A DNA stretch of 64,000 bases, taken from assembly GCA_002633025.1 (NCBI GenBank), contig NMRB01001552.1, positions 43,055-107,054 on the forward strand, given 5' to 3'. The DNA is from Notospermus geniculatus. Its lineage: Eukaryota; Nemertea; Pilidiophora; Heteronemertea; Lineidae. Shown here piece after piece: positions 9,871 to 21,310 of this stretch. The position numbers and the translations under genes were made by a program. Under the pieces are notes generated by a model. It was not told where the DNA came from and ran no database searches. It saw nothing but the letters and a program-made list of their open reading frames with translations. Within the stretch, counting starts at the first letter, position 1; each line of letters opens with the position of its first letter.

Positions 9871-12800
9871 TCAACTGGATTTGTTTGGAGAACAATGCTC
9901 ATGTATCCATTGGCGTTTGGGTTTTTCCTCAATAGTGATCATATCGACGCCCTTCCTGATAGGACTCAAACAATTAAAACAGAACCCTTCATAGACTGCA
10001 AGCTTACGCACCTTCGGACTGGTGAAATGTCCGACTGGAGAACCAGGTCGTTTGGGAGAATTTATCGGTGGTTTCTGACTGCCTATACCTGGGGTACTAT
10101 AGCTACTCGGGGACGTCCTCATCCTCGAAGTTTGTGGAGATGTAGGACTGAACAAATCAGGAGACACTTCACAAACTGGCTTCGGATGAATCGGTGTTAA
10201 TAAAACCTGATTGTGGTCTTCAGAGTTCGGTCTCTGTTCTGTTGAAATTGGCAGTGTTGAAATTGCTTTGCATGAGTAACTACCGGTACCTGAAGTTGAT
10301 GAATCTGGAACAAGTTCATTTTTGGTTTTTCCTCGATGCAAATCCACAGCAGTTGCCATGTCAGTCCCAGACCGACTATCTGCAGGAGATGGAGGCAAGG
10401 TATGGACTTCCCCGATACCATTACTGCAACCTTCCCCTCCATACTTTGTAAAAGGAAGAGGGTCTTCATTGTCGAAGTCAATGTCACAATTTTCATTCCC
10501 GTCTTCCCGAGTTAAACGAGGAGGGAACAGCTCTCTACATGAGGACTGTGACTGTACTTTGGCTTGTTTATCGTCAAGCACCATACCATCATGACTCGGT
10601 ATATTCTCTAGACTGGTATTAGATACTACATTAGATGTATTCACGGCTTGAGAAGCAGCTACCATTGCATCAATATCTTGACACATACTTTCTCCCCAGT
10701 CGGAGAAGGTTTGGCTTTCATCCTTATATTCTGTTTCAGAGTTATCACATTTGCTCTTCAGCCGGGTAAATTCAAAATTTGGGCTTGTAGAGGAGGCAAC
10801 ACTGTACGAGTTACAAGCCACAGGTTCCACACTATCCATTTGTTCTTTTCCAACCAAATCACATGGACCGCAATCGTTTGTCGTTGCCTTCAAACGTCGA
10901 TCATCTGCTGTTGCGTTTGCACTTCGATCATCTGTCGTAGCATTCGAGCTCGCCATTTTTGCAGAACTCACTGACACATCACCTGCTGGTAATTTCTGTG
11001 CAGAAAGACGTCTTGGAAATTGGGTCTGACTTTGGCTTGGATTTGCACTTTGTGTGGATCCCCTGCCATCTTCCAACCATTTCTTCAAGTTGCTGTCAAG
11101 CTTCTCTTTAAGGGTGGTGCGACGAAATTTCCGATTCCTCCCGATGGCAGCCTCCAGTTGCCCAGGCCGAGACACAATGTACACCTGTTTCTTTCCTCTA
11201 GTCACTGCTGTGTAAACATGCTGCCAGTTTTCATACCCACAGGAACTCACTATGTAGACAATTGTGTCGGCCTCGGAACCCTTAAATGAAAAAGAATATA
11301 AGCGTCAAAAACATCCAAAAAACATTCTAAAGGTGCGTTCACACCAAAACAGGATTCTGCTGGTGCATTGTGCAGTGCAGTTCCTGCAAACCAATGGCTT
11401 CAACTTCAATGAAGCGTCAACACAGAAATCATGCGACATGTGCATTCTCCTGCACGATTGCTATGTGAATGCTTCATTGAACCCAGTTACTTGCAGGAAC
11501 CACACTGCAAAACACACACCAAAATGTGGTTTTGGTTTGTGCCTCAATAGTAGTGTCAGACATTCACAGTAATGTCTGCATCTTTTTGGCTCTGGGGCAA
11601 TCTCCTCTGGCAAGATATTTCTGAAACAACAGCCAAGTACTTTTTCTGCACATGTTGGTGTGTGCATTAGTTGGCATAGAATTTTGGCCTCACAAACTCT
11701 GTGGCTGTTCCAATCCACCTGATGCTTACACCCATAGAAACTGTTGGAAAATTCTTAAAGAGCCAATCAGACAGCTTACCTGAAACTTATGTATAGTGTT
11801 CGCCCAGGCATGACGGATTTTGCAGACGATTCTGGCTCTGCGGAAGTTGACCTTGACCTGTTGAGAGACTTCATCATCCAGCAGTACAAAACGTGTGGTC
11901 TTGCCTTTATCTTGTATGTCATGATCCTGGAAAAACGTAGAATTTTTTATATCAATGATACAATAATACTTCAATCAAAAGCAAAGCGAAATGTTAATTT
12001 TTTTTTAAAGATTTCATGACCTCACCTCTTTCATGAAGTATATTTCTCCATTACAAAGCCTGACAGTTTTGATTGTCGAATTTTTCTTCTTCTTCTTGGC
12101 CTCATTATCTTCTTCTTCACCCACGATCATCTGTTGATCACCGTTGGATTCCGGCCTATGACCTCCTGCTGCAGTGCTCGTGGAGGGCCTTTCATTACCC
12201 TCTTCTCTTTGTCCCTCTGTATCACCCGCTTTGGGGTCAGCATCTTCTGGAGGATCGAGATAATTTTCCACATTTCCATTCCGGTTGCATGCGACTTTGT
12301 CCCCCGTTATGAAGAGCAACTTATTCCTAGAGTCCCTTGTAGTGTGATTCTGATACCGCTTACAACATATCTCATTCAGATTTGCACATGTACTCCTGAA
12401 AAAATATCAAGTAAGAACATATGTATGTGGACACCATACGGGCAAAAATTCGGAAGTGATCTGCCTAAGCCTTATACCCCTCAGAACAGCAATGGGAGTT
12501 GGGAAAACTGGCAGAAGAGAGATGGAAGAACATGGAAGAAAAGAGACTCCAGCCGAATTCTGTCTTAGAAGTGGAGTGTGCCCCGGGGAGTGTGCATACA
12601 TTGGTCCTGTCTCTCTGGATATTTTTCAACCCACCTTTTGAATGAGATGATCTGACTTTTCTTATCACACTTCAAGCATTCTTGAGTTTGAAGCAAACTT
12701 TTCACCACTGCATCTAACTCACCTGAAAGAGACAGGTACAGAAAATAGTGAAAGTGGCAAGGGTGGTACTGAGTCGATTATCAAACAAATGATACTCGAT

Positions 12801-15800
12801 GACATCATCACCAGGTGAAAGTGGCAAGGGTGGTACTGAGTCGATTATCAAACAAATGATACTCGATGACATCATCACCAGGTGAAAGTGGCAAGGGTTG
12901 TGCTGAGTCGATTACCAAACAAATGATACTCGATGACATCATCACCAGGTGAAAGTGGCAAGGATTGTGCTGAGTCGATTACCAAACAAATGATACTCGA
13001 TGACATCATCACCAGTGTCTGACAGAGAACTCACAAGATGCATCCTCATCCACGTCGACATTTCGACTAGCACCAGCGATCACTCCTCGTCTTTTGTCGT
13101 ACAAGATATGATGGAAGTTCCTCTCCGAGTCGAACACCGGTATTTGTTGATTGGAAATTCTCGTGGCATTGTCAATAATCAGCTTCGAGTTTGAGTCAGT
13201 CCGATGACTGGTCAGCAGTTCTATACTGACACCAAGTTTGTTGAAAGATGAGCAGAAGACGTCTTCCAAGAAGTTACCAGGATCGATTGACGGTAACTGT
13301 CTTATATCACCAAGTAGGATGACCTTAATCAACTTGCTTTCTCTCATCAAAATACTTAATACGTCATGGAAAATTGACACAGACACCATGCTAGATTCAT
13401 CGACGACTAGGACCTCAACACCGGCAAACCTCCAGGTGCCAACTCTTGATTTTGACCAGAAATTATAGGACAATTTCACAGTATGGAGTGTACAAGCAGA
13501 TAACTTTGATCTTCTTTTCAGAACACTGGCTGCCTTGCCAGTGGGTGCGGCAAGGAGGATGTCAAGGAAACGACTATCGTTATTTTCCGAATCGTCCTGG
13601 GAGGAATCCCCCTCACCATCACCAACACCATCATCAGATTTGCTTTTGTTGATCTCGTCAGGTGGGTCCCTGGGCCTTGCAGGGCTGCTCGTTCCGTCTG
13701 TCTTCTGCATTGTCTTCTCCATTTCTGTCACTTGTTGCGTCAAAACGAGGTCATCCAGTTCTTCTGATTCCTCCATCATTTTCTTCTGCCGCCTGGATAA
13801 TACAAACTTTCATTTAATAGAAACTAACATTTAAATTATCAGCGATGATTGTTTCCAACACTGATTTCATAATTATGCTATGGCTTCGGCCCTGACGGAA
13901 AAATGTAATACAAATGTCTCTACCAGCAGGTATTGGAAACACCTGACAACACAAGATGGATTTTTCAGAGACAGCACTGCATCCAGCATGATGGAGACAG
14001 GATTGAATCTCTCTTTCAAAATAAAACAGGATAGACTGGAAAAATGATAAAGTTCCAAAGTTCAAGGCGTCCTCAAGGCACACTTCCCCATGAATGCTAC
14101 ACTAAACAGGATTCCTATAGAAGAAGGTTCCAAGAGTGTGTTTAGACCTTAACTTTGAAGACATAACATACCCAAGAACTTCCTCCCTTCTAATTCTCTT
14201 GGCATAATTGAGTGTTGCACTGACAATGGTCGTCTTGCCACATCCACCCTTCCCAGACACGATTACGACAGGGTACTTCCCAATAGCCTCTGCCACCTTC
14301 ATCTGCTCAGCATCTTTCGTGATTCCACTAAATTCTTCACTGAAAATTCAAGACTTGTTTTTTAAACTGATCGTATTTTGAAAAGATTACAATTATTATT
14401 AACATACTTGCAATTTTCGTTCAACAGTCACTTTGGTTTGATTCAACATTGACATTATACTGGATTTCGCGTCAGAAATGTATTTGTCTTTGTTCGCCAG
14501 GTATCAACAATGTAAACTGGAGAGGTTGAATATTCTGCCAGAAGCTAAAACAATTAACCCACTGTGATACTATTTACTAATGCTACTTACCTGTCAAAGT
14601 CCACATCAAATGTGAGAGGTTTTTCCTCATGTCTTTCAATCAACTTTGCAAGGTTGTCCGCAATTCCATTCTCACAAAGCCAGAGCTTCCTCAAGAATAA
14701 ACGATTAGCCCGGTAGTGTCGTTCCTTCACTATCACCCATTCACGTACTAAGAACTCATTCGCAAGATCCGACCTAGAAATCTCATATTTTAAATTCTGC
14801 ACATATTCACCCATCTCCAGGTTCTCCATTCGTGAATAGGTGTGGCCATGTTTCTTCGAGTCATGCTTCATGGCGTTGTAAATCACCAGTGCGTCCTTGT
14901 GACATATGGACAGTCTGTCAAACAGGCCTGCCTTCTGCATGTTTTCCAGGCTGGCTTCTACATACATTCTCTGATGGTACTTGAATCTGAGGATCTTCAA
15001 GAAAAGGAGGAAAATTATTTTAGAGTATATTTTTGTATCAAAAGTCACGCTTTTAGAATTTTTACATGTTTCTGTACCTTAGCTGCATTCAGTTATCACA
15101 TATTTAATCAATGGGTAGGCTACATGAGGCAAGAGGATTTCTACCCAGCACAACAGGGGTTCTGACTTTTCGTATACTAAAATTGCATCCTTCTTTAGCA
15201 GGGGGTTTTGAGCTGGCTCCCTTTATCCCCTCACAAAACAACCTTTTGAAATAGGAACTCAGTGAATCAGGTGTGGCTGTGGCATACTCTAGCTACCCTC
15301 ATCCTATTTTACATGTATAACTTGGAAAACTACAAATTCTGAGGTTTTATCTTAGAAGTTTTATATAAAATCAATTTGAATTTGTGTGTGACTGAATGAA
15401 GAGGGGCGAGACCAAAGCCCTGTTGTGGGAGGATGCCAATTCCAGAACAAGCTGAACCTACTCACAGGTGCAAACCCGAACACATATGGATCATTGTCAA
15501 TTGCCTCCTCTAGGGCATCCAAATCTTCTTCTTTAGCTGTTTCCATCATCAATACAAACTGTTTCGGAACAAGACGAGGAAGGTAGCTGAACAGTTTCCT
15601 GTACACCAAGCTACGAAGCACCAGGATACCTGAAATAAAGTGACTGAAATAATAACAAGTTTCTGAGGTGAAAGACATAGCTTCCTACCAGACTTGAACC
15701 CACGACCCCTCACATAAGGCATCAATGGCCAGCATTCAGGGGCACCTTGTATTATGAAGAGCTACATTTATTTCGATCTTCACATTAGTTATGGCTAAAC

Positions 15801-17263
15801 AGTTGGACCAGGTATTCAATATTGTAGGACTGTGTATGGCATAGCTGTGCTGATATTCAAAAGTAAAAGTGGCGGGTGGCAGCAAGATGGTTTTCTTAGT
15901 GCTGGGCGCCATTTCCAGCTCCTGGACGTGGCCACCTGGGGCCAACCAGCATATGTACAGAACCCAGCCCTTGCTGTACATGTAGGCATGTTTCCATTGT
16001 TTCCATCAAATGCACAAGTGTTACAGTTTCACTCAGAGACACTGTCAGACAGTAATGACAGTGATAGAGGCGGTGTGACTCACCTGCAGTTTTCACTATT
16101 TTCATTATATATTCCCCAGCTTGTTTTGCTTCTTCTGATGAGTCTCGGAACTCCTCCAACATCTCCATCAGATTGGGAAAGGACAACTTCTCTTTAAGAT
16201 TATGTTTCCTGAAAACAATTTTTTCAGATTATTTCCTAAAAATAATTCAGGTCATGAAAATAACATTTTATAGCAACAGCATATTGTACAATTAGCTTGT
16301 TTCTCTCATGACTGTCAAGACATTGGGGAAGATCCCTATTGTTGAATTAACACACTCCAAGTCCAACTCAGACATACTTGATATAGTCTCGGAAATTCTG
16401 CCTCACTTGCTCATTCACTTCAATTTTATGCAAAAACAGCTGAATCAAATGCTCGGAAACTTTGTGATCTTCCCGGATGCAGTATTCTGGATTTCCTATC
16501 ATTTTCCGCTCCGTGTACTTTTTCTGCTGCGCAGTTTTCTTTGGTTGTTTAGTTTTTTTAAATTCCATTCTCACTCTCCACCAGGGGTCCACGAGTGGAA
16601 TACGACCAATGACGTAGTATTTTCCTCCTTCTTCACCAGACGCTCTTATCTCTTGAAATAATGCTGCAAAATAAAACACTTAAACTTATCCATGCTCTCA
16701 ATTAGACTATAGATGTGTACCGAAAATTGCTGAGGCCGTGACGTGACGCCGTAGTGCATCCAACACATGCTGATGCATTGCGACATCACTGACGCCATGT
16801 AAACATGGTCCGCAATTTATGGTACATGACATATGACTATAGCTACCATGAATGAATGAAGATTTACCGTACATTGATTAGGCCTACTGTCATTAGGCCT
16901 GGGCCTACGCCCCGGATCAAGGAACGATCATCGACACCGTAGGCGTAAGACCAAATCAGCTACGGCAGGCCTAGACTAGGCCCTAGTATATTTACAGTAA
17001 ATAATTAAAAAAAGAATTCAACAGAAACCATGGAGGTGGACGGTGAATGAAACACACCCACACACACCTTTTGTTTTTTGGATGGACTTTGGCCCAAAGA
17101 GGCCGCCACCTGCACTTTCTTCAGCATCGTCGTCGTCGTCAGCGGCGTTGAGGAAAGATGCGTCCTCATCACCAGAATCGTCATCACTTCCATCATCGTC
17201 ATCTTCAGCACAAGATGACTTATCTGCAGTCACGAAGTAACCTGAAACAAATTCACTTTCCAT
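9871..17263 (-). CDS. HELB: DNA helicase B (11 exons, complete)
   Basis: Superfamily 1B (RecD-like) 5'-3' DNA helicase. In vertebrates it binds RPA-coated single strands and limits DNA-end resection in the nucleus. Exons: 17263-17068, 16663-16378, 16208-16084, 15629-15466, 14994-14591, 14339-14172, 13792-13035, 12722-12635, 12395-12026, 11926-11780, 11280-9871. All junctions are GT-AG and in frame, giving 1,371 residues, longer than the human protein of about 1,090. Motifs: Walker A GKGGCGKTT (421-429), APTGKAA (530-536), motif II VVDESS (579-582), motif III GDIRQLP (609-615), motif V TIHKFQGSE spanning exons 10/11, motif VI YTAVTRGKK (about 924-933). Exon 7 opens with acidic MMEESEELDD, where vertebrate HELB has its acidic RPA-binding segment (inferred match). 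The last exon has a 430-residue Ser-rich tail ending in a C-x2-C ... H-x2-C cluster, a possible zinc site. Confidence 0.93.
11330..11545. mobile_element. Degenerate hairpin element in HELB intron 10
   Basis: AGGTGCGTTCACACCAAAAC at the left is mirrored by GGTTTTGGTTTGTGCCT at the right. CAGTGCAGTTCCTGCAA pairs with TTGCAGGAACCACACTG, and TTCAATGAAGC pairs with GCTTCATTGAA. Mismatches are frequent, so it is an old copy. Confidence 0.6.
12748..13014. repeat. 4 x 67-bp tandem repeat in HELB intron 7
   Basis: GTGAAAGTGGCAAGG starts at 12748, 12815, 12882 and 12949, an exact 67-bp period. Units 1-2 and 3-4 form two near-identical pairs that differ at GGTGGTAC/GTTGTGC and TATC/TACC. The array ends 20 bp from the splice donor of HELB exon 7 (13035). 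Confidence 0.95.
15395..15437. repeat. Half copy of the 44738-44837 hairpin element
   Basis: GAAGAGGGGCGAGACCAAAG followed by CCCTGTTGTGGGAGGATG matches one arm of the hairpin at 44800-44837. It lies in HELB intron 4. Confidence 0.6.
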
Positions 17264-17324
17264 AATTATCTATCGGCAGGCTTAGGATTTCGTCAAAAAG
17301 ACATGAAAAAATGATTTCACACGA

Positions 17325-17364
17325 CCCGCCATCATGGCCATATTGTTCAGTCTAACTTCCGGTT
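17325..17364 (-). promoter_or_regulatory. Probable HELB core promoter motifs (YY1-like, ETS)
   Basis: On the HELB strand, upstream of its ATG, lie AACCGGAAGTT (17364-17354), a consensus ETS/GABP site, and AATATGGCCATGATGGCGGG (17344-17325), which contains a YY1-like ATGGCGG core. Both motifs are typical of TATA-less housekeeping promoters and lie 60-100 bp before the start codon. Assignment is by motif only. Confidence 0.45.
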
Positions 17365-17867
17365 TGTCACGCCGGCAGAAATTACAGACGATGTGTTAAT
17401 TGGTATAACAATTAAATTTGCAAGATAAACGTGCATTAATCATCTTTTACCAAAATAAATTTTCTCCATATCTTTCCTGCATCGGATATATTGCTAATTG
17501 TTAAATTTGAACAGATTAAGAATAATATTTATACTGTAGTCATGGTTACAGCGGCACTGCTGAACATATTTACATCCTTACCGGAAATAGGCGACCTGTC
17601 TTCACATGTTATCATGGTTATGTACATGCATGCATGTATCTCGAAGTTTCTACGTTTTAAGTCGATTTTGCCAAGTTGATCGAGTTTCATTCGAGGTAAG
17701 CGCCGTTAACTGCATAATCCCCACCACAGGGTCAGTACAATGTAACGAACTGACTGTAACGAAAAGGCCGTCTAATGAAACGGACTCACTGGACTGGTGT
17801 GTAGGCCTACAGGTGTAGGCCTAGGCCTAGGCTACTGTGACTGTGGTCATGTCATCATGGTCATGGA

Positions 17868-17979
17868 CCACAGGAGCCTGGTGCGTTGTTATTTATATAG
17901 GCCTTGGCCTATTGGATCGTGTTACTCCTGTCGTACCCACTCTAAATACTAAATCACTGACAACGCACCAGGCTCCTGT
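17868..17979. mobile_element. Hairpin element between HELB and CFAP298
   Basis: ACAGGAGCCTGGTGCGTTGT is mirrored by ACAACGCACCAGGCTCCTGT, 20 bp perfect arms about 70 bp apart. Confidence 0.75.
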
Positions 17980-18011
17980 GCATGGACAGGATGGATGGAT
18001 GGTGCAGTCAG

Positions 18012-18320
18012 TGTTCTCCACACCATTTAAAATATTGGCGGCCCGCCCTTCTTAAAAATACTGACAGCAAAATCCGCCCCTCTTAACTTAAAAACGGCCC
18101 GCCCCTCTTAAAAATTCGTCCGCCCTAAATTATGATTTAGGCTAGGCCTATCTCTCAAATATGCATCTCTCTCTCAGATGCTCAGAAAATGCATCTTTCT
18201 CAGAGAGCATCTAAAATCCAAATTTCGCTGGGGGAGGGCCCCCAGACCCTCTGCCTTCGGCACCACGCCCACCATTGCCCACACTGCCGTCCCTCTTAGA
18301 CTAAAACCTGTGGAGAACAC
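18012..18320. repeat. Dispersed repeat bounded by GTGTTCTCCACA / TGTGGAGAACAC
   Basis: Inverted termini GTGTTCTCCACACC and TGTGGAGAACACTG enclose AT-rich CCCTCTTAAAAA repeats and the GGGGGAGGGCCCCCAGACCC core shared with elements at 8418, 19603 and 37660. Confidence 0.65.
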
Positions 18321-18702
18321 TGCTGGTGGTGTAGGGTAGGGTAGGCCTAAATCAGGGAGGTATCTGACACAGGCAGTTATTGGACAAATCAAATGCCATA
18401 AAAAGATCCTGTTCAAAGAAAAGTGGATTTACTACCGGCAGGCCTAGTCTAAACCGACCGTCTAAACCTAGGCCTATCAGTAGGCCTACCCAGCACCCGG
18501 CACCCGTGTACAATGGGGTAGGCCTAGGATAGGCCTAAATCCCGCTCTTGTATTCCGCCCTACAACATGTACAAACAATAGCTAAAGGAAAACCTTAGAG
18601 TTAAGGAAGCTTCTAGAACATGGCCCATTGTCATCGGACTAGTCTACCTTCCAAGCAGCTGCTTCCAGCCATACTTCATTCATTTTCAGACTACCTTCCA
18701 AA

Positions 18703-21310
18703 ATGGTGAAGATTCATATCAAAAAAGGAACCGAGAGTCAATTTCTGTATGAGACCACAGTCAACATCACTATTGATGACTTGATGAAAGATCTGGTGGC
18801 CATCCACAATGGAAGACTAAAGGTTGATAGGATATGTCAAGGTAACATTTTTTTTCGGAACACTCAGACATGTCAGACTCAGAAACCATGCCATCTGGAT
18901 ATTTGTGTAGGATGCCACAACTCAACCCACTGCATAAAAATCTGATAGAAAAATAGTAGGCCTACCAGTTGCCAGCAGAGTAACGCCTCATTGAGTCAGA
19001 ACATGAGGTTCCACGCTCTATTCTTTTCATTTTCAGAGATGAAGACACTGGCAGAGCATGGTATCATGTTGCCTCCAAACATGCAGGGTCTAACTGATGA
19101 ACAGATCGAAGAATTGAAATTAAAGGATGAATGGGCAGAGCGTTGCGTACCAAGCGGTGGGAGCGTGTACAAGAAGGATGATATTGGCAGAAGAAATGGG
19201 ATGGGTAAGATATTATTATCAATGCTGCAAATAAAATCAACTATTCAACTTACTTGCTGCTGCATCAAGTGTGGAGCACTTCTGGGAATAATCCATCATA
19301 ACCTTGAAAAATGTATGCCCCTTCATCATATTTGGCTGATTCTACATGTACCAAAGCAAAAACAGTTCGAAAGAACTTTTTTTTGTGCTGGTGATAAACT
19401 ACTGTATCATGTTGTTCTTCAATAGCCAGGCCCATGCGGTTTCCAAACAAACCATGAAACAGGGCCGCCCCCCCCAGCCCAATTGTTCAAAAAAAATTTT
19501 TTTCAGCAAAATCAAATGAGATAAAAGATCATTATTGTTCGTGTCTCAGAGCACAGGAAATTGACTTCAAATCGCATCTCAGCGCTTCTAATTTTCAAAA
19601 TTTTTCTGGGGGAGGACCCCCAGACCCCCCGCAAAACCGGCCCCACCGGTGCTCGAAGGCAAAGCCCACGTCCGTTGAGCACATCTGCGTAAAATGCCCC
19701 CCTAGCGAAAAAAAGCTAGCTACGGCCCTGTGAAAGAGAATGACACCATCGAAGCCTGAGTCGACGTCCAGACTGAAAGTCCTGAGTTAGATGTCTGTTA
19801 CTGGCCTCTAATGAATGATTATCTTTCTTGCAGCTCCAAATGAAAAAATGGCAGAAGTACTTACTAAAACAGTGAAAGAAGCTAAGGATGATGTGTCAAG
19901 TGTGAGTATCTTGGTTTCCATCACAGTTTATGAGTTGGCTGTGTCAGTTGCAATTTGGTATCTACAGGACAATTTTCCCCCATTCAACATGCATTTCAGT
20001 AGGAACTGTACTCATATATTTTCTGCTGTAAAACATTGTCAGTCATCATTGTAGATGGCCAGTTCTAAAGAGCCCAAACTTGGTGCCTCTGTACCCACAG
20101 GTTACATAATTCAGATGACGACATGGGCATCACTGAAAAATCATCGAACTGTTTATGGCTGGTCATCATGCTAGTTGCCCATCAGCGTAAACCCTATTCT
20201 TGAACTACTGAGTATTATTTTGCAGAAAAATGTTGCCGCTGATGTATGTGTGACACAGATAACAATCAAACAGGCATTAGACAAGTTACGAGGTGCCGTC
20301 ATGATAGTGTACCCAATGCAGTTGCCTCCACACGATCCAATCAGAAATGAATTTGAAAATACAGAAGACTTATCAGGATTGCAGGTAAAATATTTTAGCG
20401 ATTGTTCACTCTAGTCATTGAAGAAATAAGAAATAAGTGGGAGTGGCGACTGGAGAAATATTTTGTTGACTTTTCATGAAGATTTTCAGGAAAATTCAGG
20501 TGTGACCACAGAATAACCCCGAAATGACCGATCCTTTTCAAAATCCAAGGGAGAACTCTGCTCAGGTCCATTTTCATGTGAATTGTTTTGGTTCAGTTAG
20601 ACTGAAGCTAGGATTTATAGGATGCCGCATATGCCGCCAAACCTCATCGGTTGTCGGCATCCAGTCATGGGGGCTATGAATGGTGTCACAACAATCCTGC
20701 AGTGCTAAAACGCTGGATGGTTGCTGTGATATGAATCAATGATGATCGTGTCTAAATCCTGTATATAGAAGTATATCAAACCTACACCGGCGTCCATTAA
20801 AAGACTGATTGAATGGCAGGTTGCTGTGTGGCTGTACATGTTCCCACCATCGAAATATTTTTCTCTGTAGCCTGACAAAAAGAAAAGCATTTTGTATTAT
20901 ATGTTGTCTCTTTTTACAGGCCTCTTTAGAAGTGTTAGAGGAATCAAATGCCTCTCTGTGGTGGGCAGGAAAGGAGATGATTTGGGGAAAGAAGCTAATG
21001 GACTATGTGGGCAAAAATGAAAAGACGAAAATAGTAGCCAAATTACAAAAGGTGAGTGAGTTCTATGCATGTTACATGTAGTTTTTGCCAGAAATGTCTG
21101 TTTTTACTACGGTAATCTGTAGTATGTTGGCGTATGTAAAACTTATCATTTTCTCGACATGTGCTCTTACATGTACGTTGAACCAAAAATAGATAAGAGA
21201 AATTTACATTTCAGAAAGGAGCTGGTGCCCCAGCACGAGAACCAGTGGTGAGTGAAGAAGACCAAAAGCATATGATGGCATATATGTATAAAAGACAAGA
21301 AGAGTACAAG
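18703..21310 (+). CDS. CFAP298: CFAP298 (C21orf59/Kurly) dynein-arm assembly factor, 3' exon missing
   Basis: Cytoplasmic factor needed for preassembly of axonemal dynein arms and for motile or planar-polarised cilia. Exons: 18703-18841, 19037-19204, 19834-19901, 20226-20384, 20920-21051, 21215-21310. All junctions are in frame, giving 254 codons. Diagnostic stretches: GRLKV in exon 1, MLPPNMQGLTDEQIEELKLK and SGG-KKDDIGRRNG in exon 2, ALDKLRGAVMIVYPM and DPIRNEFEN in exon 4, DYVGKNEKTKI in exon 5, GAGAPAREP in exon 6. The human protein is about 290 residues, so the last ~36 (acidic, ending near KWRP) are absent. I find no matching exon between 21311 and the end of EVA1C; it may lie in the gap at 24225-24266. 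An acceptor TTTTCAG at 18689 suggests a 5' untranslated intron. The gene is divergent from HELB and convergent with EVA1C. Confidence 0.93.
19460..19735. mobile_element. AGGGCCG...CGGCCCT repeat in CFAP298 intron 2
   Basis: CAGGGCCGCCCCC at the left and TAGCTACGGCCCTG at the right are inverted ends. The interior carries TTTTTCTGGGGGAGGACCCC, the motif shared with elements at 8418, 18225 and 37660. Confidence 0.6.
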
